NCBI GenBank assembly: GCA_025453975.1
Contig: JALOPI010000042.1
Location: 1 to 32,155 of the forward strand
DNA: 32,155 nt
DNA from: Syntrophobacteraceae bacterium
GTDB lineage: Bacteria; Desulfobacterota; Syntrophobacteria; Syntrophobacterales; Syntrophobacteraceae
Direction of reading: 5' to 3'
Positions 7,572-16,351 of this stretch are shown piece by piece. Both the position numbers and the translations under genes were made by a program. Positions within the stretch are counted from its first letter, which is position 1. Each line of letters opens with the position of its first letter. The notes under the pieces are model-generated. The model saw only the letters and a list, made by a program, of their open reading frames with translations, did no database searches and had not been told where the DNA came from.

Positions 7572-10500
7572 TCACTGGCACAAGACCTCGAAGGGCTTCC
7601 TGCTCTCGAAAGCCGCCTCGCGCTCCCGCCGCTGAAGGTTCCTGACGACATTCCTGTAGGCTTCGATGCGGGTCAGCATTCCCGCCACGGCGCTGTGCTC
7701 ATCGAGCTCGAGGATGAGAAAAGGCTTTTCGCGCAGCAAATGCCGGTAGAAATGCTCGATGAATGAATCCGCTCCACAGCTGAAATTGGTCAGGTGCACC
7801 CCGAACCAGTTGGGGGTCCGGGCCACCTGTTTGGCGGCCCGCAGGATCTTGGCCCCGAGCCCCCAGTACATGCGGGGGAAGTCGGTCAAGTCCTCGCCGT
7901 CGAGGTCCAGAAAATCAATGGGCAGCGCCTTGATGCCGAGCTTGGCGAGCTGCCTGCCGAGCTGCAGGTTGAGCCGCTCGTCGTGGAGGTTGTAAGGCCG
8001 CCCCGAGACGATCCATACCGCCTGGTCGGCGGGAGTCCGCTCCAGAATCGCCCGCCCGCGCCGGACGAGGTCCCGGCGGAACCGCACCTGCCTCTGCCAG
8101 GCCATGTCCACCGCCCGTTCGAGGTCGTGGCGCGAAGGTCTCAATGGTTCCGGGAACGCCTGCAGGATGGGCTCCACGAGGTGCTCGGGGCCATCCTTCA
8201 TATGCAGAACCGGGCGAATGAGCCGGTCGTCGGGTATCCGGAGGGCTGCCCGCACCATGTACTGCGAGGCCTGGACGAGGGGGCAGAAAAGGCCGTTCTC
8301 CCGGGGGTCGGGGACCGGCATGTTGATGACGGTGGGCAGAAAGAGATAGGGGGCATGGTCCAGCAAATGATGGACGTGGCCGTGAAAGACCTTCACGGGA
8401 AAACAGGTCTCGGCCGTCATGCTCTCGAGGCCGTGCAGGACCACCTTGCTGTTGGTCCGGGGACTGATGATCACCGGGAAGTCCAGGGAGCCGAGCAGAT
8501 GGGTCCAGAAGACCCCCCACTCCAGAGTGTGAAGCCCCAGGGGAATTCCCACGGCGGGTCGGCCCGCCCCCTCCTTTCGACTCACTTCCAGCCGCGACGC
8601 ACCGCTTTCATCCAGCGCCTCGTCGAAAAGCTTCTGTCTGTAAAGGAAATGGTTTTCCTCGACGCTGCCGTCGTAGCGGCTGATCTCATAGCGACCGCAG
8701 TCCCCACCCCAGATGCTTTTGGAGCCGCCGAAAGTGTAGATCTTGAGCTTGCATTCATTGTGGCACTTCTTGTCGGCCCGGCACACGGATTCATGGAATT
8801 CCACCCGGGTCTCGACCAGGCCCTCGAGGTCCCGAAACCTCGATGGGATCTCCTCCTTGTGCACCAGCTCCCGAACGGCCAGGGCGGCCCCGAAGGCGCC
8901 CATGACCTCCCGGTGCCTGGGCACGAGAATCGGCCGCCTGAGCACCTTTTCGAAGGCCGCGACGATTCCCTGATTCAGGGAGGGACCCCCCAGAAACATG
9001 ATCCGATGTCCGATGAAGCGCTTCTCCACCACGCGATTGAGATAATTGTGGACGATGGCGTAGCAGAGCCCCGCGATGAGATCGGCACGCGAAGCCCCTT
9101 TCTGGGCATAGCCCACCAGGTCGGATTCCATGAAGACCGTGCAGCGCTCGGCCAGGTTCACGGGGGAGGGGGCCGAGAGGGCGATGTCCTGGAACTCGCC
9201 CACGATGTTGATTCTCATCTTGTTGGCCAGCTCGTGAAGAAAGCTTCCCGTCCCGGCGGCGCACACCTTGTTCATGTCGAAATCAAGGGGATGGGACTTA
9301 TCGATGTGAATATACTTGGAATCCTGCCCTCCGATCTCGAATATGGTGTCGATGTCCGGGTCGATGGCCACGGCGCCCCGCGCGTGGGCCGTGATCTCGT
9401 CGATGACCAGGTCGGCGTCCAGGAAATCCCCCACAACACTGCGTCCCGAGCCCGTCGTGGCGACGGCCTTCAGGCGCACGCGTTTTCCCACCTCGGAGAC
9501 GAGGGATCGAATCAGCCGCTGAGTCACCTCGATGGGCTTGCCCTGGGTCGGGACGTAGCGCTTGTGGATGATTTGCCCCTCATCGTCGATGAGGGCGTAC
9601 TTGGTGGAGGTGGACCCGATGTCGACCCCGAGGAAGGCTGAAATCTCGCCCTTCTTTCGGGCCGCCCATGGGGACAGCTCGTTGTCCGCATCGAATTGCG
9701 TCATTTCCAGGGAAAGGGGCCTGGCTTCGGGGAACGCATAATGGGTCTTGGAGCCCAGCTTGTCCAGGCTCGATAAATCCACCCGGCAGGTCCAGCCCTG
9801 CTCCCGGGCCTGGAGGGCGCATCCGAGGGCGCCAAGGGAAGTGTGGTAGTGCGGGACTTGAAGTTCAGGGAAATAGTGGCGGAAGGCCTGGACCTGCAGT
9901 CGATTGGAGGCCAGCCCGCCAACAAGGACGATGGGCTCCGCGACCTCGCGGCTGGCCACGATGGTGCTCACATAGTTGGCGGCGTTCCCATGGTGCAGCC
10001 CGGCGATGATGTTGGGCAGCGACTCCCCCTTGTTCTGAAGGTGAATCATGTCGGACTTGGTGAAGACCGTGCAGCGGCAGGCCACTGGAGCCGGGTAGGT
10101 GGCCTGGGTCCCCAGGGCGATGAAGTCGTCCAGGGTCTGCTGAAGCTTCTCCTGGTCCATGTGGAATTCGGGGCCGTAGAGGGACTGGGCCAGCCGTTCC
10201 GCCTGCTGGTCGATGAACGATCCGGTGCCCGAGGCACAGGGACCGTTCATGTTGAAGGACTCCAGGCGCCATTGACGCCCCTCGTAAGACAGCTGAAAAA
10301 GGGCGGCATCCTGGCCGCCAATGCTGATGACGGTCCTCACCCCCGGCACCACGTGGGTCACACCCAGCACCTGGGCGATGGTTTCCACCTCGAACGGGGC
10401 GCCGAGGATTTCCGCCAGAAGCTGCCCGTGCACTCCGGTGAAGGTGATGGAACGGATGTCCGGCGCTCCCGGAAAGACGGCCGGGTCCAGAATGCTGCTC

Positions 10501-10637
10501 AGCAGCCTGTGGGTCTCCTCGTGGAAAAGTCCGAAGTGACGCAGATACGGGGTTTCGAGCACCACCCGGCGATCCTGATCGATCACCATGCAGTTGATGC
10601 TCACCGAACCGACGTCGACTCCAAGATCGTAAGCCAT
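7572..10637 (-). CDS. acyl-CoA dehydratase activase, double BadF/HgdC domain plus DUF2229
   Basis: A 1021-aa protein with two tandem ASKHA ATPase domains of the BadF/BadG/HgdC family. The first (about 1-310) opens DLGVDVGS, with CASGTGS (C134) and CRCTVF (C187, C189). The second (from about 334) opens LGVDIGSTSTK, with CAAGTGS (near 458) and CTVFMES (near 499). These cysteines correspond to the HgdC ligands that hold a [4Fe-4S] cluster between subunits. A Cys-rich linker (CRADKKCHNEC, near 620) and DUF2229 (from about 695, with ETCFPVK near 744) follow. HgdC-type activases use ATP hydrolysis to drive single-electron transfer to a dehydratase or reductase. The start is the ATG at 10637 with AGAGG 8 nt upstream; an in-frame ATG at 10676 has no similarity. 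It is first in an operon with the HgdB-like gene and rng. Confidence 0.9.
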   Translation of the reverse strand: MAYDLGVDVGSVSINCMVIDQDRRVVLETPYLRHFGLFHEETHRLLSSILDPAVFPGAPDIRSITFTGVHGQLLAEILGAPFEVETIAQVLGVTHVVPGVRTVISIGGQDAALFQLSYEGRQWRLESFNMNGPCASGTGSFIDQQAERLAQSLYGPEFHMDQEKLQQTLDDFIALGTQATYPAPVACRCTVFTKSDMIHLQNKGESLPNIIAGLHHGNAANYVSTIVASREVAEPIVLVGGLASNRLQVQAFRHYFPELQVPHYHTSLGALGCALQAREQGWTCRVDLSSLDKLGSKTHYAFPEARPLSLEMTQFDADNELSPWAARKKGEISAFLGVDIGSTSTKYALIDDEGQIIHKRYVPTQGKPIEVTQRLIRSLVSEVGKRVRLKAVATTGSGRSVVGDFLDADLVIDEITAHARGAVAIDPDIDTIFEIGGQDSKYIHIDKSHPLDFDMNKVCAAGTGSFLHELANKMRINIVGEFQDIALSAPSPVNLAERCTVFMESDLVGYAQKGASRADLIAGLCYAIVHNYLNRVVEKRFIGHRIMFLGGPSLNQGIVAAFEKVLRRPILVPRHREVMGAFGAALAVRELVHKEEIPSRFRDLEGLVETRVEFHESVCRADKKCHNECKLKIYTFGGSKSIWGGDCGRYEISRYDGSVEENHFLYRQKLFDEALDESGASRLEVSRKEGAGRPAVGIPLGLHTLEWGVFWTHLLGSLDFPVIISPRTNSKVVLHGLESMTAETCFPVKVFHGHVHHLLDHAPYLFLPTVINMPVPDPRENGLFCPLVQASQYMVRAALRIPDDRLIRPVLHMKDGPEHLVEPILQAFPEPLRPSRHDLERAVDMAWQRQVRFRRDLVRRGRAILERTPADQAVWIVSGRPYNLHDERLNLQLGRQLAKLGIKALPIDFLDLDGEDLTDFPRMYWGLGAKILRAAKQVARTPNWFGVHLTNFSCGADSFIEHFYRHLLREKPFLILELDEHSAVAGMLTRIEAYRNVVRNLQRREREAAFESRKPFEVLCQ

Positions 10638-10809
10638 GGTCTGTTCCTCTTTCAAGCGGATGGGCCAAGTCTTCATTCGTTCATGCCGGCAGAATTGATG
10701 TCATGCTCACGCTTAAATGAATAGTTAAAGATTTCGGTGAATCCGTGCAACAGTTTTCTATATCAGGGCTTTCAGCCGGGCTCGTCAATCCCGCCTCGGA
10801 GCGTCACGG
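10638..10809 (-). promoter_or_regulatory. leader/promoter region of the activase operon
   Basis: 172 bp between the CcoI-like ATPase stop and the activase start, with both genes on the minus strand. A candidate promoter is TTGCAC with TAACTAT at 17-18 bp spacing (about 10751-10723, minus). A second candidate, TTGACG, lies further upstream (about 10789) with a poor -10. Neither is convincing alone. The segment is AT-richer than its surroundings, which fits a regulatory region. Confidence 0.3.
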
Positions 10810-13377
10810 TCATTGGCGCCGCGGGGTCCCGTCCGCCGGGGCCGAGCGCGTGATCCTCGACGTGTTGGCGATCACGGTGATGCTGCTCAGGAACATGGCG
10901 ACGACCGCCATGATGGGGTTCAGGAAGCCCGCCATGGCGACGGGTATGGCCAGGCCGTTGTAGGCGAAGGCGAAAAACAGGTTCTGTGCGGCGATCCTGC
11001 CGTGGAGCCTCGAGAGGGACATGGCGTCCAGCACGCCGGAAAGCTCCCCCTTGAGGAGGGTGACGGCGGAAACCTGCCGCGGGAGACTGGCGCCGCTTCC
11101 AACGGTGAAGGCGACATCCGCCAGGGAAAGGGCCGGAGCGTCATTGATTCCGTCTCCCACCATGGCGACCCTCAGCCCCTCACGCTGGAGCGATTTCACG
11201 AGCCCCGCCTTGTCCGCCGGGCGCATGGCGCCCATGAATTCGCCGATCCGGAGGGCATCGGCGACCGATCGGGTGGTCTCGCTGGAATCGCCCGACACGA
11301 GGAGGACTCTTGCTCCCTGCGCCTGAAGGCCCGCGATCGCTTCCAGGCTCCCAGCCCTGACCGCATCTCCGAGCCACAGGAATCCCCGCACTCTCCCGTC
11401 CCAGGCGAAGAACGGCGTGGTCATCCCCTGGGATTCCTTCCGCAGGGCATGCTCGTCAAGCTCAGGCGCAATGACATACCCGCCCTCGTTCATGAATCGA
11501 CGGTTGCCCACCCGGATCTCCCGTCCGTCCACGATGCCGCGGACTCCCATTCCCTGGAAGTCCTGGAATTCCGAGCATTCCCCTGGCTCGATGCCCATCT
11601 CCGTGCACTGCCGAGCGATTTCCCGGGCAATGAGATGTCCGGAGCAAGCCTCCACGGCTCCCAATCGGCGCAGTACCTCGGTCTCCCCCGTGAACGGCGC
11701 CTCGATGCCTCGCAGGGTGAACACGCCTTCGGTTACCGTTCCCGTCTTGTCGAAGACAAAGGCATTCAGGGAGTCGATGCGCTCGAGGGCATCGAGATCC
11801 CGAACGATCAGTCCACGCACCTTCCCCGCGCCGATGGTGGCCACCTTGGCCAGGGGAATGGCGATGCCCAGGGCGCACGGGCAGGTGATCACGAGCACCG
11901 AGAGCCCTCGGCGCCAGGCTTCCTCGAAGGGGCCGCCGGCGGCCCAGACCCACGCGCCCGTGATGGAGGCCAGGACCACGACCGAAGGCACGATCCATCG
12001 AATGACCCGGTCGGCCATCTCCTCGGCTGGGACCTTGGCGGCCAGAGCCTCCTGGATCACCGATATCATCTGCTGGAGCAGACTGTCCCGGACCGGTCGA
12101 AGGACCCGGGCCAGGAGCGCTCCATTCAACACCAGGGAACCGTTCAGGATTTCATCAGGGGGCTGCCTGGATGCGGGTCTGGACTCCCCCGTCAGACACG
12201 AATCGTCGACGTCTGCCGCCCCCTCCGCGATCTCCCCGTCGATGGGCACCCGTTCTCCCTCGCGGACCAGGAACACCTCCCCGACCGAAACCCGACCGCC
12301 GGGGATCCAGGTTTCCCGGCCGGACCGGATCACCCGAACCTTGCCGCCGGCAGCCCTCAGGAGCTCCGTCACCCCTCGAGAGACATTGTCGCGAGCGCCG
12401 GCCTCGATGGATTTTCCGAGCAGCACCAGCGTCACCAGCATGGATGCGGTGTCGAAATAGACGTGAGGACTTCCCGAGATCATCTGGCGGATGCTGAAAA
12501 AATAGGCCGAGAGGCACCCGATGGCGATGAGCGTTTCCATGGATACGGCCCCCCAGCGGATTCCCCGGATGGCCTTGCTCAAAATCGGCGCGCCCGCGTA
12601 GAAGACGACCGGAGTGGAGAGCAGCCAGAGGGGCCAGGACAGGGTGCGCACATCGTCCTCGCCGAGGTCCTCGAAGAAGCCGAAGTAAAGGCCCCAGGCG
12701 ATCATCATGATGTTGGCCGTGAGTATCGCCGCAACCCCGAGCCGAATCTGCAGGGATTTCCTCTCGCGGGCGGTCTCCGAGTCGTCCGCGTCGGGAAGCG
12801 CCGCATACCCCAGGCGAGAGACGCGATCCAGAATGTCCGGGGGGGAAATGACCCCGGGGAGGTATCGAACCTGGGCCGAATCCGAGAAGAAGGACACCCC
12901 GGCGTCCACCACCCCGCGGGTGCGGCGGAGAACGGATTCCACAAGGACGGCGCAGGTCGTGCACCACATGCCGGCGACATGGAAGGTGAATGCGAGGGAG
13001 TCCCCTGGAATTCCAGGGGACTCCGCTCCTTCCCCTGCTACGAGAAGTTTCTGGTTACTGGTTTCCGGCTCCTGGTTGAAACCCCCTTTCCTGGGTTCGG
13101 GGGGGGCATGCTCCCAGGGGGGCGCCGGCACGATGCCGGCTTCGACACAGGCGCGGTAGAGAGCCGTGGCGCGGTAATCCTCGGGGGGGCCTTCGGGCCG
13201 GTTGAACAGGATCTCGAAGACCATCCGACAGCCGTGGCAGCAAAAGGACAGGCGTCGGCCGCCCTGCGGGAGCTCCACCAGGGCTCGGCCGACAGACGCC
13301 CCGCAGAGATCGCACTTCCGGGCTCCGGACCCATCAATGACTTCGGCTGTCAAGCTGGAAAAAGTTCCGGCGTCCAT
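10810..13377 (-). CDS. copper/heavy-metal P1B-type ATPase, CcoI/FixI-like
   Basis: An 855-aa membrane pump. The N-terminal metal-binding region has CDLC (C22, C25) and FCCHGC (C46, C47, C50), the arrangement seen in CcoI/FixI ATPases that load copper into cbb3-type oxidases. An HMA domain with MWCTTC (C139, C142) follows, then paired membrane segments, the transmembrane CPC motif (near 499), DKTGT (near 543) and GDGINDAP (near 741), and two C-terminal membrane helices. Residues 97-128 between the two metal domains are encoded by degenerate 7-bp repeats and a perfect palindrome, so this linker looks acquired. A SafE-type gene precedes it by 22 bp, as in cbb3 maturation clusters, but no oxidase genes are in the window. 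Other copper efflux or uptake roles are possible. Confidence 0.9.
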   Translation of the reverse strand: MDAGTFSSLTAEVIDGSGARKCDLCGASVGRALVELPQGGRRLSFCCHGCRMVFEILFNRPEGPPEDYRATALYRACVEAGIVPAPPWEHAPPEPRKGGFNQEPETSNQKLLVAGEGAESPGIPGDSLAFTFHVAGMWCTTCAVLVESVLRRTRGVVDAGVSFFSDSAQVRYLPGVISPPDILDRVSRLGYAALPDADDSETARERKSLQIRLGVAAILTANIMMIAWGLYFGFFEDLGEDDVRTLSWPLWLLSTPVVFYAGAPILSKAIRGIRWGAVSMETLIAIGCLSAYFFSIRQMISGSPHVYFDTASMLVTLVLLGKSIEAGARDNVSRGVTELLRAAGGKVRVIRSGRETWIPGGRVSVGEVFLVREGERVPIDGEIAEGAADVDDSCLTGESRPASRQPPDEILNGSLVLNGALLARVLRPVRDSLLQQMISVIQEALAAKVPAEEMADRVIRWIVPSVVVLASITGAWVWAAGGPFEEAWRRGLSVLVITCPCALGIAIPLAKVATIGAGKVRGLIVRDLDALERIDSLNAFVFDKTGTVTEGVFTLRGIEAPFTGETEVLRRLGAVEACSGHLIAREIARQCTEMGIEPGECSEFQDFQGMGVRGIVDGREIRVGNRRFMNEGGYVIAPELDEHALRKESQGMTTPFFAWDGRVRGFLWLGDAVRAGSLEAIAGLQAQGARVLLVSGDSSETTRSVADALRIGEFMGAMRPADKAGLVKSLQREGLRVAMVGDGINDAPALSLADVAFTVGSGASLPRQVSAVTLLKGELSGVLDAMSLSRLHGRIAAQNLFFAFAYNGLAIPVAMAGFLNPIMAVVAMFLSSITVIANTSRITRSAPADGTPRRQ
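12997..13024. repeat. perfect 28-bp palindrome inside the P-type ATPase gene
   Basis: The 14-nt half GGAGTCCCCTGGAA is followed immediately by its exact reverse complement, with no spacer. It encodes ATPase residues of about 118-127 (ESPGIPGD) and lies 22 bp from the degenerate heptamer array at 13047-13081. It reads in frame through a flexible linker, as expected for a REP/MITE-like insertion tolerated in a coding sequence. Confidence 0.8.
13047..13081. repeat. degenerate 7-bp repeat array within the ATPase gene
   Basis: Five consecutive heptamers read GTTTCTG, GTTACTG, GTTTCCG, GCTCCTG and GTTGAAA. They match the units at 17561-17600 and 31314-31344 (complement AACCAG). Flanking bases (GGAGCC, AACTTC) are also shared with the 17561 copy. 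The array encodes the ATPase linker peptide around NQEPETSNQK (residues 101-110). Confidence 0.7.
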
Positions 13378-13399
13378 GCCCTCACGCGATCGCGGCCCT

Positions 13400-14083
13400 T
13401 CAAATGAGGACCAGATAAAGGCCCATGCCGACCAGGATCAGCCCGGGCAGCTTCTCTCCCAGTCTCCGATAGAGCCTCACCAGGCCGGCTGCCGAAAGCC
13501 CCGCCAGGAACAGCGCGGGGAGCGTTCCGGCCCCGAAGGCCACCATCATGAGGCTGCCGTGAAACGGGGTTTGGGCGGAAGCCGCCGTAATGATCATGGA
13601 CCAGGAGAGGCAGCAGGGGAGAAGTCCGGTGGCGAGTCCGAGAAGCAGCATGGAGCTGGGATTGTGGGTGGATGCGAGGGCTGGGATTTTTTGAAGCACT
13701 CCCAGGAGTGGGTTCGAGAAAAGGGCGGCGCACGAAGCCGGCACGGGAATGAGTCGCATCAGGGCGAGCCCGAGGAAAATGAGCATCAGGCCGTAAATGG
13801 ATGTGAGAACCGACTGCGTGTGGGCCGATGTGAGTACCTCCTCGGCGGTGCGCGTGAAGAGTGCGGCCATTCCGCCCAGGAAAGCGTAGGTCGTCAGGCG
13901 TCCCAGGTGAAAGACGCTCTGGAGCAGCAGGAGCCGCAGACGGGACCTGCGCGGCGGACTGCCCACGGAGTCGGGAGCCGGTCCCGACCGCAGGGAGCTG
14001 GCCACGACGATGGGCCCGCACATGCCCAGGCAATGCGCACTGCCCAGGAATCCCACAACGGCGGGGAACCACAGCAGAGTCAT
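13400..14083 (-). CDS. SafE/TauE-type (UreH-like) six-helix membrane protein
   Basis: A 227-aa integral membrane protein with about six hydrophobic helices. It opens with a helix carrying GSAHCLGMCGP, the conserved His/Cys motif of the sulfite-exporter/UreH-like domain proteins found beside CcoI copper ATPases. A second signature, GLLPCCLSW, resembles the LPC motif of the CcdA/DsbD transmembrane domain. The likely role is copper handling or thiol/metal transfer during cytochrome oxidase or cytochrome c maturation. This rests on family and context, because no substrate can be read from sequence. The ATG at 14083 has only a weak SD. The gene lies 26 bp after the PilZ gene and 22 bp before the ATPase, consistent with one transcript. 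Confidence 0.8.
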   Translation of the reverse strand: MTLLWFPAVVGFLGSAHCLGMCGPIVVASSLRSGPAPDSVGSPPRRSRLRLLLLQSVFHLGRLTTYAFLGGMAALFTRTAEEVLTSAHTQSVLTSIYGLMLIFLGLALMRLIPVPASCAALFSNPLLGVLQKIPALASTHNPSSMLLLGLATGLLPCCLSWSMIITAASAQTPFHGSLMMVAFGAGTLPALFLAGLSAAGLVRLYRRLGEKLPGLILVGMGLYLVLI

Positions 14084-14109
14084 GGGTCATACCCGAGGGG
14101 GGCATCGAT

Positions 14110-14586
14110 TCAGGGCATCAGGTAAAACCCGAGCAGCTTGCGCGCGTGCTCATCCAGTAATGCGAACTCGACGCCCACGTCACGCTCGCCGATGCTCCTC
14201 ACGATGACGCCGGTTCGAACAATGGACTTTTTCGCATCGTCCAGCTGAAAATCGACCGTCAGCACATCCCCCAGTTCAAATGATGCCTTGCCGATGGGCT
14301 CAAACCGCAAACCGCCCAGTGAAAGGTCGTAGACCGCCATCTGCCCAAACTCGTCTCCGTCGGGACGCTTCTTGAAATAATGGCCCTCCAGGGCGGTGTC
14401 CTTTCGGTACTTGGCCCGGGCTTCAAACACCACCTGAAAGCTGTGCCCGCAGGTCTTGCAGCGAATCTGGGCCGTCTTGCCCCGAATGGCCGCCGCATCG
14501 GCTTCAATGGTCTTCGATTGACCGCACTTCCCGCAGACGATCACAGCCTCGGATTTGCCTGAAATGAATACCTTCTGCACACTCAT
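14110..14586 (-). CDS. PilZ domain protein with N-terminal zinc ribbon
   Basis: 158 aa in two parts. Residues 1-50 form a zinc ribbon with CGKC (C18, C21) and CKTC (C43, C46). Residues of about 55-155 are a PilZ domain with the c-di-GMP signature RAKYR (R57, R61) and DLSLGG (D87, S89, G92). Both halves of the binding motif are intact, so c-di-GMP binding is expected. The zinc ribbon could contact nucleic acid or a protein partner. The ATG at 14586 has a G-run about 9 nt upstream. The gene points in the same direction as the copper-transport genes and may share their transcript, though no functional link is evident. Confidence 0.85.
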   Translation of the reverse strand: MSVQKVFISGKSEAVIVCGKCGQSKTIEADAAAIRGKTAQIRCKTCGHSFQVVFEARAKYRKDTALEGHYFKKRPDGDEFGQMAVYDLSLGGLRFEPIGKASFELGDVLTVDFQLDDAKKSIVRTGVIVRSIGERDVGVEFALLDEHARKLLGFYLMP

Positions 14587-14979
14587 TCAGTAAAGCCCCC
14601 GTAGAACCAACGCCAGTAAGGATTCCGATATGCCTGAATGCAGGTCTGTCACGAAAAGCCTCGAGCTTCGGATTTCAAGCTTCAAGTTGAAAACCAGCCC
14701 CCGCTAGCCGCTTTTCATGGTTTCGGGTGCCCCGTGGGGGCATGAGGGACTGTAATCAAAATAAACCAAAAAGACAGCGGGGCGTTAGAGGTTTTTGAAC
14801 GAGCCCCTCGGTGGACATTCGCCTTTCTTGGCGTTAATGTGAAAAAGCACGCGAGTGGAGAACCGGGGATTCCACCTCATGAAAGCTTTGGGGGGATCCC
14901 TTCTGTCACGGACGGTTTTCGATCGAGAGCCTCGCTTTGCAGGGTCTGATGTATTGCCGGCATTGACGTGGAGGACTGG
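14587..14979. other. 393-bp intergenic region between divergent PilZ and tolC genes
   Basis: No gene that I can support. It should contain both divergent promoters, but I find no hexamer pair good enough to call. It holds a 6-bp hairpin, TGCCCC-GTG-GGGGCA (14728-14742), a TTTCAA/TTGAAA inverted repeat (14673-14692), and scattered sequence resembling the heptamer family (GAAAACCAG, near 14690). The region is AT-richer than the genes around it. Confidence 0.5.
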
Positions 14980-16233
14980 ATGCTTCTCATCAGGTTTTTG
15001 ATCTGCGCCGGGGTCCTGTGTGCCTGGGCGGCAGTTCCGAGGGCTCTGACCCTCGAGGAGGCCATGGACATGGCGGAGGGCAGCCTTCCGGGCCTCAAGG
15101 CCGCAGACAACCGGGTGGGATCGACCGATTCCCTGTACAAGGCCTCGCTGTCTCCTTACCTGCCGACCCTGGATGCGGCCGCGAGCCAGGAGAAGCGGAA
15201 ACAGAATTCCTCGAGCCTCGACCTGAGCACTTACGATGTCACCCTGTCTTATACCCTCTATGACGGGGGGCGCCGGCGGGCCGACCGCAATGTCGCGCGT
15301 TTGAACCGTGATTCGGAAAAGGAGGAGCGGGCTCGGACCCTGCTGGATCTCCAGTTCGACGTGAAATCCGCATTTTTCAGCACCATAGCCCGGCGGGACA
15401 TCCTGCAGCATCGCAAGCTGCAGGTGGAGGATTCCAGGAAGGACCTCGAGGTTGCCCGGGGCCGCTATGAGCTGGGCGTGGCGAAGCTGTCCGATGTTCT
15501 GCAGTCCTCGGTGAGGTTCGAGCAGTCCAAGTTCAGCCTGGTCGAGGCCGAGGGGGAGCTCAACAAGTCCATGGCCCAGTTGAATTCCCTCCTGGGAAGA
15601 TCGCTGGAGTCGGAATATGACCTGGCTGGAGAGCTCGAATCCCGGGTGAGCATGCCTGATTCCGAAAGGCTCGGCCGGGCAGCCCTGCAGCGACCGGAGA
15701 TCAGGCAGAGCGAATATGCCGTCGAGGCGGCCAGGAACCTGAAGACGCGACAGATCAGCGAATACCTTCCCGTCATCACCGCCGGTGCTTCCTACAATAG
15801 ATCCGAGGCCACCCGGTTTGTCAGCGACCTCGAGGACAAGGCCATCGGCATCAGGGTCACGTGGAACATTTTCGAGCTGGGGAAGCTCTACCGGACGCGG
15901 TCGGCCGAATTCGACCTGCGGGTCACGCGGGACAACCTGGAAGAAACCATACGGCGACTCCTGCTCGAGCTTCGGCTGGCCTACGAGGACTATGTCACCG
16001 CCTCCAGAAATGTCGACGTTGCTGAGGAGCAGCTCAAACAGGCCGAGCACAACTATGCGCAGACCTTCGGAGAGTACAGGATCGGCAAGACGGACATTAT
16101 TGCGCTGGTGGCGGCCGCGATCGCTCTCTCCAACGCCAGGGAGCAGCATACGGTCTCCAGGTTGAGCGTCATTCTGGCCAGGGTGCTCATAGAGCGTGCC
16201 ACAGGGGTCGAGCGCATCGAGTCCGTGGAATGA
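14980..16233 (+). CDS. TolC-family outer membrane efflux protein
   Basis: 417 aa. The N terminus has a signal peptide (hydrophobic LLIRFLICAGVLCAWAA, probable cleavage before LTLEEAM). The mature part shows the two-fold TolC repeat: long coiled-coil helices (SEKEERARTLLDLQFDVKSA, and RDNLEETIRRLLLELRLAYE), each after a beta-strand segment (VTLSYTLYDGG and IRVTWNIFELG). It would form the outer-membrane channel of the efflux system encoded directly downstream. The start is the ATG at 14980 with GGAGG 5 nt before it; the GTG at 14968 is in frame but lacks an SD. It is the first gene of the operon with the adaptor, ATPase and two permeases. Confidence 0.9.
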   Translation: MLLIRFLICAGVLCAWAAVPRALTLEEAMDMAEGSLPGLKAADNRVGSTDSLYKASLSPYLPTLDAAASQEKRKQNSSSLDLSTYDVTLSYTLYDGGRRRADRNVARLNRDSEKEERARTLLDLQFDVKSAFFSTIARRDILQHRKLQVEDSRKDLEVARGRYELGVAKLSDVLQSSVRFEQSKFSLVEAEGELNKSMAQLNSLLGRSLESEYDLAGELESRVSMPDSERLGRAALQRPEIRQSEYAVEAARNLKTRQISEYLPVITAGASYNRSEATRFVSDLEDKAIGIRVTWNIFELGKLYRTRSAEFDLRVTRDNLEETIRRLLLELRLAYEDYVTASRNVDVAEEQLKQAEHNYAQTFGEYRIGKTDIIALVAAAIALSNAREQHTVSRLSVILARVLIERATGVERIESVE

Positions 16234-16242
16234 CGAGAAGGT

Positions 16243-16262
16243 TTCAGGTTTCACGTTTTAAG
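16243..16262. repeat. short remnant of the 7-bp repeat family
   Basis: GGTTTCAGGTTTCACG just after the tolC stop has two heptad-spaced GTTTCA units, a variant of the GTTTCTG family found elsewhere in the window. It is a short and degenerate copy. Confidence 0.45.
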
Positions 16263-16351
16263 TTGTGGACCGGATTTGAGGCGGCGCTCGCCTGACTCAT
16301 TCCCGGGAAGCATCCGCGGGTTTTGCAATTCCCACTCCTGGAGGTTGCCGT

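Noticed and set aside
7794..9641. A 615-codon plus-strand frame opposite the activase
   Set aside because: It has no recognisable motif and His/Gly/Leu-biased composition, whereas the minus strand encodes a clear double ASKHA protein.
10813..13407. An 864-codon open frame on the plus strand opposite the P-type ATPase
   Set aside because: It is an antisense shadow in GC-rich DNA. It is rich in Arg, Gly and Pro with no domain pattern, while the minus-strand frame has every P-type ATPase motif.
14587..14979. A c-di-GMP riboswitch upstream of the PilZ or tolC gene
   Set aside because: The conserved GEMM core elements and paired stems are not present; only small unrelated hairpins are seen.
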